Shown piece after piece: positions 1 through 6,054 of a stretch of 9,661 nt of DNA. A program made the translations under genes and the position numbers. Each line of letters opens with the position of its first letter. Position 1 is the first letter of the stretch. The stretch is taken from NCBI GenBank assembly GCA_004524385.1, contig SDNM01000037.1, positions 1-9,661 on the forward strand, written 5' to 3'. Source of the DNA: Promethearchaeota archaeon (GTDB lineage Archaea; Asgardarchaeota; Lokiarchaeia; Sigyniarchaeales; SOKP01). The notes beneath the pieces were generated by a model, which was given only the letters and a program-made list of their open reading frames with translations, was not told the origin of the DNA and did no database searches.

Positions 1-1
1 A

Positions 2-679
2 AAGGTTGTTTTTGAAGATAAACTACTTCCTTACGAAGATTTAGTTCAGATGTTAGTAAAAAATTATAGAGGTACATACCAAGGCAGAAAAGGGGCAGAA
101 TGGAGGGAATATTTTATTAATAAAGTTCCTAAATTTGGCAACGATGATGACTATGTTGATTCAATCGCGCATGATGTTGCAAAACAATTTTGTAATGAAA
201 TAGTAAAACATGTAAATTATCGAGGCGGGAAATATAATCCAGGAATCTATTCTACTACCTTTCATTTAGCATTTGGAGTGTTTACAGCAGCAACTGCGGA
301 TGGAAGAAAATCAAGAGAGCCTCTTTCAAATGGGGTTGGACCTTTTACTAGTAGAGATAAAAATGGTCCTACAGCTATTCTTAATTCAATTATGAAACTT
401 GAAAACGAATTAATGACGAATGGCAATTCACTTATTTTATCTTTCCACCCAAATACTTTAAAGTTAGAATTATTTCCTTCTCTAATACGAACATTTTTTC
501 AACCAAATGGAGGGTATCATGTACAATTTAATGTTGTTGGCAAAGAAATACTATGCGACGCTCAGAAAAATCCAGAACAGTATCGAGGGTTGGTTGTAAG
601 AATTGCAGGATATTCAGTTTTGTTTAATGAGTTATCTAAAGGAGCACAGGAAGAAATCATTGCTCGAACACAATATTAA
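2..679 (+). CDS. Glycyl-radical enzyme (pyruvate formate-lyase family), C-terminal part, 5' end outside window
   Basis: The frame is open from the left edge; the first internal ATG, at 50, is not the real start because family-like sequence runs on upstream of it. The visible part is the last 225 residues of a family usually about 800 long. It holds the family block GGKYNPGIYS followed by ADGRKSREPLSNGV and RDKNGPTAILNS (roughly 225-400), and near the C-terminus the glycyl-radical loop RIAGYSVLF at 599-625. The codon GGA at 608-610 is the glycine that an activating radical-SAM enzyme would turn into the stored radical. The ending ELSKGAQEEIIARTQY is also typical. The GYS form of the loop is closer to the choline lyase/diol dehydratase branches than to classical pyruvate formate-lyase (GYA), but the substrate cannot be told because the active-site Cys and Glu lie upstream of the window. 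The enzymes are oxygen-sensitive, so the host is probably anaerobic. No activase gene is visible. The family call is secure; the substrate is unknown. Confidence 0.93.
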   Translation, partial: KVVFEDKLLPYEDLVQMLVKNYRGTYQGRKGAEWREYFINKVPKFGNDDDYVDSIAHDVAKQFCNEIVKHVNYRGGKYNPGIYSTTFHLAFGVFTAATADGRKSREPLSNGVGPFTSRDKNGPTAILNSIMKLENELMTNGNSLILSFHPNTLKLELFPSLIRTFFQPNGGYHVQFNVVGKEILCDAQKNPEQYRGLVVRIAGYSVLFNELSKGAQEEIIARTQY

Positions 680-688
680 AATTAATTC

Positions 689-703
689 TTTTTTTGCATT
701 TTT
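689..703 (+). terminator. Oligo-T terminator after the glycyl-radical enzyme gene
   Basis: Seven Ts (689-695), then GCA, then five Ts begin 10 bases after the TAA stop. Archaeal RNA polymerase stops at such T tracts without needing a hairpin, and no strong hairpin precedes it. This separates the gene from the tRNA that follows. Confidence 0.55.
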
Positions 704-763
704 AATTCTTTGAATTATTAGTATTAAACCATTAAAATCACAAATTATTTTTAGTTTCACAAA

Positions 764-775
764 TTTTAATATATT
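764..775 (+). promoter_or_regulatory. Putative TATA box of the tRNA-Ala gene
   Basis: TTTTAATATATT lies about 21-32 bases upstream of the first tRNA base, the distance expected of an archaeal box A. The surrounding DNA is so AT-rich that the sequence alone is weak support; the position is the better argument. Confidence 0.4.
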
Positions 776-795
776 ACAGCAAGAATAATATAAAC

Positions 796-897
796 GGGCC
801 TGTAGATCAGTGGAAGATCATTTTTTTGCGTAAAGCAAAATAATCTTATGCTTGACTCGCATTCAAGAGGTCACGGGTTCAATTCCCGTCAGGTCCA
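796..897 (+). tRNA. tRNA-Ala (anticodon CGC) with an intron
   Basis: After removal of a 30-nt intron (820-849) the 72-nt product folds as a full cloverleaf. The acceptor stem is GGGCCTG (796-802) with CAGGTCC (890-896), containing the G3:U70 pair that marks alanine tRNAs. The D stem is GATC/GATC (805-808, 816-819) around loop AGTGGAA. The anticodon stem is CTTGA/TCAAG (851-855, 863-867) around loop CTCGCAT, giving anticodon CGC at 858-860. The variable loop is AGGTC, and the T arm is ACGGG-TTCAATT-CCCGT (873-889). The discriminator base is A897 and CCA is not encoded. G3:U70 and the CGC anticodon independently agree on alanine. It decodes GCG, which is seldom used by the neighbouring genes (examples near 167, 2895 and 3209). 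A covariance-model scan that does not allow introns outside the anticodon loop could miss or misreport it. Confidence 0.96.
820..849 (+). other. tRNA intron at non-canonical position 25/26 with bulge-helix-bulge motif
   Basis: The insertion sits between the D stem and the anticodon stem, not at the usual 37/38 site. The junction can be drawn as a bulge-helix-bulge: central helix AAGA (814-817) with TCTT (844-847), three-base bulge TCA (818-820) cut after TC, and three-base bulge ATG (848-850) cut after AT. The intron itself folds as T7GC (821-829) with GCAAAATAA (835-843), eight pairs plus one T-T mismatch, around loop GTAAA. The cut sites implied by this motif leave G26 and restore an intact cloverleaf. 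The outer exon helix is weak, so this is a relaxed motif. The only alternative keeping the same length, a cut after A820, leaves A26 and fits the motif less well. Confidence 0.85.
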
Positions 898-950
898 TTT
901 AATATCTAGTAAGGTTTAGCTTAAAATAAGTTAAAAGCAAAATCTTTAAA

Positions 951-965
951 ATAAAATTTATAAAA
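951..965 (+). promoter_or_regulatory. valS: Putative BRE/TATA promoter of valS
   Basis: TTTATAAAA (957-965) resembles an archaeal TATA box and is preceded by A-rich ATAAAA, as expected of a BRE. Transcription would begin near 985-992, giving a very short leader before the first ATG at 998. A second AT run at 986-995 would place the start near ATG 1010 and make that transcript leaderless. Which box is used cannot be decided by eye in such AT-rich DNA. Confidence 0.4.
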
Positions 966-997
966 TCATTAATCATTATTTTTCTAAATATATATTT

Positions 998-3610
998 ATG
1001 GAAGTTAATATGGCACAAGAAACCACTTATCCAAAGCGATACAAATTTAAGGAAAGCCAAGAAAAATGGATAAAATATTGGAAAGATGAGGGTATATACA
1101 AGTTTGATATAAATGCAAAGGGAGAAATATTTTCAATTGATACTCCCCCTCCATTTGTTAGTGGAACCTTACATCTAGGACATATTTTAAATCATTCATG
1201 GATCGATTTCGTTGCTAGATATAATAAAATGAAGGGACGAAATGTATATTTCCCACAAGGATACGACTGCCATGGACTTCCCGTAGAATTAGCAGTTGAG
1301 AAGAAGTATGGGATTTCACAGCACCAACGCGATGAATTTTTAGAAAAATGTATAGAATGGGTAGAACAAAACATTAATAATATGACAAAGCAATATGATG
1401 ATTTAGGATACTCCACCGATTGGGATTTCACTTATAGAACCATGAAAGATGATTATAAATTCAAGATCCAGTGGTCCCTTTTATATTTTTATGAAAAAGG
1501 TTGGTTATATCGGGAAAAGTTTCCAACACATTTCTGCGTTAATTGTGAAACATCTGTTGCCAAAGCTGAAGTTGGGTATTATGAAGAACCTGGAAAACTC
1601 TGGTATTTGAAATTACCTATTGTTGGGAGGGAAGATGAATATATTACTATAGCTACAACGCGACCTGAATATATGGAGGCTTGTGTTGGTGTTTTCATTC
1701 ATCCTAACGATGAGAGATATTATCATCTTTCCGCTGCAGAAGTGGAAATTCCAATGACTGATCGTACAGTTCGTATTGAGATGGATAGAAATGTAGATAT
1801 GAATTTTGGTACAGGTATCGTTTATTGTTGTACATATGGTGATGAATTGGATATTAAATGGAAAATAAATTATGATCTTGATGAGATTCAGATTTTTACT
1901 GAAGATGGACACATGAATGAGAACTCAATATACCAGGGGATGACTATTTTAGAAGCACGAGAGCAAATATTAAAAGATCTTGATGAGAGGAGTTTAGTTG
2001 AAAAAATTGAGGATTATGAGCATAGAGTTGTGATACATTCTGAGCGATCTTCTTGTAGGAAACCAATAGAATATTTACCTGTTTATCAATGGTTTATTAA
2101 TGTGAAGGATTTTACTGACGAAATCATTGAATCTGGGAATATTATGAATTGGTATCCTGAAAAACATAAACAAAGGTTAATAGATTGGTGTGAGGGAGTG
2201 GATTGGAATTGGGTTATCTCGAGACAACGTGTTTTTGGAACACCTATTCCATTTTGGTATTGTAAAGAATGTAATGAAATCATTCCGCCAAGAGTAGAGG
2301 ATTTACCATTAGATCCAGTCAAGACACCCCCACCTGTGGATAAATGTCCTAAGTGCAAAAGTAAAAATTTACTAGGAGAAAAGGATGTATGCGATTGCTG
2401 GATTGATTCAAGTATTACACCATTAGCAATTGCTAAGTGGCTTGAAGATGACGATTTTTTTGAGAAAACATACATGAAGGCAAAAGTTCATCGCCCTCAA
2501 GGTTATGAAATAATTCGTACATGGTTATTTTATACATTATTTCGATGTAAAAAGTTAACTGGAAAGGCTCCTTTTTATGAGACCATGATAAACGGCATGG
2601 TAGCCGGGCCCGATTCGAGAAAGATGTCTAAAAGTTTCGGTAATATTGTTTCTCCAGATGAAGTCATGCCTGAATTTGGAGCCGATGCAATTAGACAATG
2701 GGCAGCAATGGGATCGTTAGGAGATGATTATCCATTTGAATATACATGGATAGAACTTCAGACAAAACAGCCAGTTTCAGAGGATAAAATTAAAGAAGAA
2801 ATGGAGAAATTACCTGAAGATAAGTTTAATAAGAAATATCGTAGAAGATTTGAACAATTGATTGGGGCTTCCCGATTTTTAACTAAAATTTGGAACGCGT
2901 ATAGGTTTTTAGGGCTAAATTTAAATAAATTCGAGATTTCTGACATCAATATTGATAAAAATTTATTGAGTGTTATTGATAATTATTTTTACTCTGAATT
3001 TAATAAGAATTTAGAATTAATCACTAAATATTTTGATGAATACAATTGGCACGAAGCTTTTACAATAGTAAGACCATTCTTTTGGAACGAGATCTGTGAT
3101 AATTACATCGAAGCAATTAAATATAAATTTTATTTGGAAGAGCAAGAAACGAGGGAATGGGCTTTAAAAAACGCTTTAAACCTATTTTATAAGATGTTAA
3201 CGATTTTTGCGATAATAATGCCTTTTATTTCTGAAGAGATCTATTCAAATATGTACAAGAAATTTAAGAATTTAAAATCTATTCACTTAGAGCGTTGGCC
3301 AACTCCTTACGAGAATATTTCCGAAGAATTAGCAGAAAAAGGAAAGTTTGGTATCGATATAATTAAAATTTTGAGGAATTATAAATCAAAACATCAAATT
3401 CCGTTAAATCAAGAAATTACTAGAGTTATAATCCTCTCCGATAAAAATAAACATGAAATCATTAATGATTTAAAAGAAGATATTAAAAATACTATTCGGA
3501 TTAAAAATTTGGAAATCTATGAAAAAAACCAAGAAGATAAGATAAAAGACAAACCGGATTCAAAAGAAATTATTGATGAGTTAGGAATAATTTTTTATTT
3601 TTCACTTTAA
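998..3610 (+). CDS. valS: Valyl-tRNA synthetase, archaeal type
   Basis: A class I aminoacyl-tRNA synthetase that charges tRNA-Val in the cytoplasm and edits misactivated threonine. The 870 residues match the length of archaeal ValRS. In order: an IDTPPPFVSGTLHLGH block with the HIGH motif as HLGH at 59-62, then GYDCHGLP; a Zn-type pair C180/C183; the CP1 editing domain with TTRPE (220-224) and NFGTG (269-273); WVISRQRVFGTPIPFWYC; a Zn ribbon C422/C425 with C450/C453; RPQGYEIIRTW (from 499), a ValRS signature; KMSKS at 542-546; and an anticodon-binding helical domain to the end. IDTPPP, RPQGxxIIRTW and CTYGDE separate it from IleRS. The C-terminal coiled coil of bacterial ValRS is absent. ATG 998 is followed in frame by ATG 1010 (MAQETTYPKR), which is equally possible; neither has a clear Shine-Dalgarno site. 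It appears monocistronic, downstream of the tRNA gene. Confidence 0.95.
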   Translation: MEVNMAQETTYPKRYKFKESQEKWIKYWKDEGIYKFDINAKGEIFSIDTPPPFVSGTLHLGHILNHSWIDFVARYNKMKGRNVYFPQGYDCHGLPVELAVEKKYGISQHQRDEFLEKCIEWVEQNINNMTKQYDDLGYSTDWDFTYRTMKDDYKFKIQWSLLYFYEKGWLYREKFPTHFCVNCETSVAKAEVGYYEEPGKLWYLKLPIVGREDEYITIATTRPEYMEACVGVFIHPNDERYYHLSAAEVEIPMTDRTVRIEMDRNVDMNFGTGIVYCCTYGDELDIKWKINYDLDEIQIFTEDGHMNENSIYQGMTILEAREQILKDLDERSLVEKIEDYEHRVVIHSERSSCRKPIEYLPVYQWFINVKDFTDEIIESGNIMNWYPEKHKQRLIDWCEGVDWNWVISRQRVFGTPIPFWYCKECNEIIPPRVEDLPLDPVKTPPPVDKCPKCKSKNLLGEKDVCDCWIDSSITPLAIAKWLEDDDFFEKTYMKAKVHRPQGYEIIRTWLFYTLFRCKKLTGKAPFYETMINGMVAGPDSRKMSKSFGNIVSPDEVMPEFGADAIRQWAAMGSLGDDYPFEYTWIELQTKQPVSEDKIKEEMEKLPEDKFNKKYRRRFEQLIGASRFLTKIWNAYRFLGLNLNKFEISDINIDKNLLSVIDNYFYSEFNKNLELITKYFDEYNWHEAFTIVRPFFWNEICDNYIEAIKYKFYLEEQETREWALKNALNLFYKMLTIFAIIMPFISEEIYSNMYKKFKNLKSIHLERWPTPYENISEELAEKGKFGIDIIKILRNYKSKHQIPLNQEITRVIILSDKNKHEIINDLKEDIKNTIRIKNLEIYEKNQEDKIKDKPDSKEIIDELGIIFYFSL

Positions 3611-3619
3611 TATAAACAT

Positions 3620-3727
3620 TTACCAAATCTCATCAGTGCTACCTTCTCCTTGGTCTTTTTTGGTATAAAAATAAATAATCCAAAAATCACCCAATAATCC
3701 TATATAGGAGATAGTTATAAAAATCAA
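3620..3727 (-). CDS. Doubtful 35-residue ORF, possible small membrane peptide
   Basis: Starting at TTG 3727 and ending at TAA 3620, the minus strand encodes 35 residues with a hydrophobic front half (ISYIGLLGDFWIIYFY) and a polar tail (TKKDQGEGSTDEIW). That is the layout of a one-helix membrane peptide with a charged end. The tail is less AT-biased than its surroundings, which is mildly in favour of coding. Against it: there is no ATG, no Shine-Dalgarno site, a stop two codons upstream, and the short length. It could equally be chance or the relic of a longer membrane protein. It ends 10 bases from the valS stop and converges with it. Confidence 0.2.
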   Translation of the reverse strand: MIFITISYIGLLGDFWIIYFYTKKDQGEGSTDEIW

Positions 3728-3739
3728 ATCTTATTTTTT

Positions 3740-3760
3740 ACAAATTTCGTTTAAATTTGT
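3740..3760. repeat. Perfect 8-bp hairpin
   Basis: ACAAATTT (3740-3747), loop CGTTT, AAATTTGT (3753-3760). The stem is mostly A-T and no T tract follows on the plus strand, so it is not a clear terminator. Confidence 0.5.
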
Positions 3761-3793
3761 TTATAATTATAATTAGATTGAGTCAAAAAATTT

Positions 3794-3831
3794 AAAGTGT
3801 TCAACTTTTGGTCAAGTATTCTGAACACTTT
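3794..3831. repeat. 10-bp inverted repeat forming an imperfect long hairpin
   Basis: AAAGTGTTCA (3794-3803) pairs perfectly with TGAACACTTT (3822-3831). Inside, ACTT (3804-3807) can pair with AAGT (3814-3817) around loop TTGGTC, leaving ATTC bulged on one side, so 14 pairs form in all. It is less AT-rich than the DNA around it. It could be a protein-binding dyad for the gene 115 bases downstream or part of a structured RNA; no T tract follows. Confidence 0.55.
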
Positions 3832-3945
3832 CTTGGATTCGTAAAATATAAATATTACTTTGATCAATATTAATTATAATAATTGAAATATTTTTAACAA
3901 ATCATTTTTCAAAATTTCATCAATAAATTGTTAATCTGGGATTAA

Positions 3946-5112
3946 ATGACATTAGATTATTGGGAAGATAAAACAGATGCTATAGTTAATGGAGATAATT
4001 TAAGAGATGTAAATCAGATCTCGGGAAAAACATTTATAGATGATTTAGGTTTTAAGCATATTTTTTTTAGGAAAAAACTTTTTCACAACCCTGATTATTG
4101 CATTCCAAAGGATCATCTTAATTTATTTAAAAAATTTTTAGATGGGGGATCGAGGAGTTATCCATCAGATGGGAAGATTCCTTTAGATATTATAGCAACA
4201 GAGGCAAGATTAATAATAAATAAAATTATAGAGATTTCCTATAATCCTGAACACATCTATTATGAAGATGCTAAAGAAGCTCTAAGTAAAGGCAAATATA
4301 ATATTGTAAGGGGAACTGTAAAGATTTATCTTAAAAAGTATACAACAAGAGATTGGAGGAGAAAACGATTTTCAGATGACATAGATTTCTGGATTCATAA
4401 AGTAAAGTTATTCGAGTATACTTTAAAAGAATGCGGTTGGAAAAGAAATAATAAAACTAAAGAATGGGAAAAACAATTAGAATGGTTTAATTATGAAACC
4501 AAACAAAGAAATATTGGAATTTTAATTGCTTCGAATGATATAAATCAAGCAATGGATTTTGGTAATTGTAGTTATCTTGATGGATGTTCTCTAAAAGATA
4601 TTTTTCATAAAAAGTTAAAACGTGGCCATGATGTTGATTTAAGCGACATAATTAATATAGCATTAGTCCAAAATAAAAAATATAATACGAGCGAAGAGTG
4701 GGAGAATTCTTGGAAAGCCATTAAGGAAGCAATAAATACACGAAGTAAAAGAACAATTTCAAATTTAATAAGTCTTTGTAAGTATGCTTCTGCAATTGCT
4801 GATTATATTGAACGTGTTGGGGACAGTATCCATATGTATAAAAAGTTGATATTTGATAAATCAATTTTTCCAAATTCAAAATTAGAGGAAATTTGTCATT
4901 TTTCAAGTCACTGGACTGGGTATTTCCATAACAACGGACCAGAATCGACACGCAACTTGATTTATTCCTATTTGATTGAACAACAAAACAAAAGAATTTT
5001 TTACGCAGAAAATCTAAGAGATTTTGTAAGAGAAATATTAAACTATCTCAACTATAAATTTCAGTATGCTAAAATTGTTTTCGAAATAGAAAATAAAGAG
5101 TTTTACAAATAA
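3946..5112 (+). CDS. Uncharacterised 388-residue protein, possibly AbiEii-like nucleotidyltransferase
   Basis: I do not recognise this protein with certainty. The clearest feature is VRGTVKIYLKK (from 121) followed by RFSDDIDFW (141-149). This resembles the nucleotidyltransferase-fold pattern of a G-[GST] turn followed by a D-x-D metal site, and in wording the KRFSEDIDL signature of AbiEii/AbiGii-type proteins. A further acidic stretch (ASNDINQAMDF, about 195-205) could supply the third carboxylate. The C-terminal half (about 225-388) is helical, with no other known motif. There is no signal peptide or membrane segment. The protein is longer than a bare nucleotidyltransferase domain, and no antitoxin partner (AbiEi-like) is adjacent: the neighbours are valS and the smc operon. 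ATG 3946 is the first in-frame ATG and has no clear ribosome binding site. The ORF call is firm; the family is inferred from one motif region. Confidence 0.8.
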   Translation: MTLDYWEDKTDAIVNGDNLRDVNQISGKTFIDDLGFKHIFFRKKLFHNPDYCIPKDHLNLFKKFLDGGSRSYPSDGKIPLDIIATEARLIINKIIEISYNPEHIYYEDAKEALSKGKYNIVRGTVKIYLKKYTTRDWRRKRFSDDIDFWIHKVKLFEYTLKECGWKRNNKTKEWEKQLEWFNYETKQRNIGILIASNDINQAMDFGNCSYLDGCSLKDIFHKKLKRGHDVDLSDIINIALVQNKKYNTSEEWENSWKAIKEAINTRSKRTISNLISLCKYASAIADYIERVGDSIHMYKKLIFDKSIFPNSKLEEICHFSSHWTGYFHNNGPESTRNLIYSYLIEQQNKRIFYAENLRDFVREILNYLNYKFQYAKIVFEIENKEFYK

Positions 5113-5118
5113 TCTCTA

Positions 5119-5125
5119 TTTTTTT
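5119..5125 (+). terminator. Oligo-T terminator after the 388-residue gene
   Basis: Seven Ts begin 7 bases after the TAA stop, with a second five-T run shortly after (near 5130). This is the simple archaeal pattern, and it is needed here because the next operon is convergent. Confidence 0.5.
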
Positions 5126-5160
5126 AGAATTTTTGCTCTAGTATCTTTGGGTAATTCTTC

Positions 5161-5176
5161 ATTTTAATATTAAAAT
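5161..5176. repeat. 16-bp perfect AT palindrome between convergent genes
   Basis: ATTTTAATATTAAAAT is its own reverse complement and lies 5 bases beyond the scpB stop. With no loop sequence it is a weak RNA hairpin. It may be part of the scpB 3' end or simply a product of AT-rich composition. Confidence 0.35.
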
Positions 5177-5181
5177 TTAGT

Positions 5182-6021
5182 TCAATCTTGAGAGAGTTCT
5201 TCATCTTGAGAGAGTTCTTCATCTTGAGAGGATTCTACATTTGTTGACGAAATTTCATCAAGACCTAACTGTGCAATCATAACCCTTTTCAGTTCTTCTT
5301 TGTCTTTGGGTAATCCGAACATTTCAGAATATTTATCTGTTGTTGTTAATTCTTTTGATCTCCCCTTTTTCACTGCGTCAATGAGCCCGTTATCTTCAAG
5401 ATATTTAACATGTTCATAAGCTCCGCTCCCTCTTATTTTTACAACTAAGGATTTCATTATAGGTTGTTTCAAAGCAATAATTGTCAATGTCCTTAAGTAT
5501 TTCTCTGCTATGGCACCTCCTTTCGCAAATTTTGAGACTTTTTCTGCATATTCCGTTTTAATTTGCATTTGGTAGCTATCGCCTATCTGAGCGATCACAA
5601 GAGCCGTTGAACGATCTAAGTAATCAAAAGCTATGTCATTAATTAACTCTTCGACCTCTTTTTTTCGAATTTCGAGTTTAGTTGATATTTCTTCAATACT
5701 TAATGGCCTACCAGCGACATAAAGTGAAGCTTCAATTTGATTCCGATGAAAGTCTCGTAATTGTCTTGCTAATCGTTCCTCTTCAGATATTTCAGATTTT
5801 AAGGATGATCCATTTTGGGCATCAATTTCCTGTTTTGGAATTACACTGTTAATAAGTTCTTCATCATTATTCTCAGCTAGGCTTTCTTGAGATTGATTTT
5901 TTGGAATATTATCAATTTTTTCGTTTGAATCATCATCTGATTCCCCGTTTAATTCCTGCTCTAATTGCTCCTCATTATTTTCTTCGGATTTATCATCTAA
6001 ATCTTCATCAAAATTATTCAA
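5182..6021 (-). CDS. scpB: Segregation and condensation protein ScpB
   Basis: A kite subunit: tandem winged-helix protein that dimerises and binds the ScpA kleisin of the SMC ring. The first 90 or so residues are a low-complexity acidic extension rich in D, E, N and S. The ScpB core follows: IEASLYVAGRPLSIEEIS (first winged helix), GDSYQMQIKTEYAEKV, then the hallmark KYLRTLTIIALKQPIMKS and IRGSGAYEHVKYLEDNGLI of the second winged helix, and TTTDKYSEMFGLP. The 279 residues exceed the usual 180-220 because of the extension and a C-terminal SQDEEL repeat. The start is TTG at 6021: GGAG (6032-6029) sits 7 bases upstream, and the only nearby ATG, just after the Shine-Dalgarno, meets a stop at once. 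It is the last gene of the smc-scpA-scpB operon, 33 nt after scpA. ScpB is highly likely; the role of the acidic arm is unknown. Confidence 0.93.
   Translation of the reverse strand: MNNFDEDLDDKSEENNEEQLEQELNGESDDDSNEKIDNIPKNQSQESLAENNDEELINSVIPKQEIDAQNGSSLKSEISEEERLARQLRDFHRNQIEASLYVAGRPLSIEEISTKLEIRKKEVEELINDIAFDYLDRSTALVIAQIGDSYQMQIKTEYAEKVSKFAKGGAIAEKYLRTLTIIALKQPIMKSLVVKIRGSGAYEHVKYLEDNGLIDAVKKGRSKELTTTDKYSEMFGLPKDKEELKRVMIAQLGLDEISSTNVESSQDEELSQDEELSQD
5185..5238 (-). repeat. 18-bp tandem repeat at the scpB 3' end
   Basis: Two identical 18-bp units (5185-5202, 5203-5220) and a third diverged one (5221-5238) encode SQDEEL-like hexapeptides at the extreme C-terminus of ScpB. The identity of the first two copies points to a recent slippage event, likely variable between strains. 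Confidence 0.9.
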
Positions 6022-6026
6022 TTTAC

Positions 6027-6032
6027 ATCTCC
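6027..6032 (-). promoter_or_regulatory. Shine-Dalgarno site deciding the TTG start of scpB
   Basis: GGAGAT on the minus strand, with GGAG ending 7 bases before TTG 6021. The ATG overlapping its end is followed directly by TAA, so TTG is the usable start. Confidence 0.7.
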
Positions 6033-6054
6033 AAATTTATTAAATTAAAAGTTT

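Larger units (their letters stand above)
3611..3945. other. 335-nt intergenic stretch with several inverted repeats
   Basis: No convincing gene fills the space between valS and the 388-residue gene. It holds, in order: a weak 7-bp inverted repeat (TACCAAA 3621-3627, TTTGGTA 3659-3665); a six-T run ending at 3661 that may end the valS transcript; a 10-bp palindrome CCTATATAGG (3699-3708); an 8-bp hairpin (3740-3760); and a 10-bp inverted repeat (3794-3831). A 35-codon minus-strand ORF overlaps the first part. The last 110 bases are AT-rich and featureless apart from presumably holding the promoter of the next gene. No tRNA or C/D-box pair was found. Confidence 0.6.

Noticed and set aside
898..997. 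T-box or other leader riboswitch before valS
   Set aside because: T-boxes are bacterial, the gap is only 100 bases, and no specifier stem or terminator/antiterminator pair is visible.
1192..2949. Several minus-strand open frames inside valS
   Set aside because: They are antisense shadows of a strongly conserved gene, rich in Ser, Ile and Phe, with no motifs.
998..3610. Isoleucyl-tRNA synthetase
   Set aside because: The IDTPPP, RPQGxxIIRTW and CTYGDE blocks and the length of about 870 residues are those of ValRS; IleRS has GPPxANG in the first block and is longer.
3611..3945. Box C/D small RNA in the spacer
   Set aside because: A TGATGA-like string occurs on the minus strand, but it lacks the preceding purine and no paired D box at proper spacing was found.
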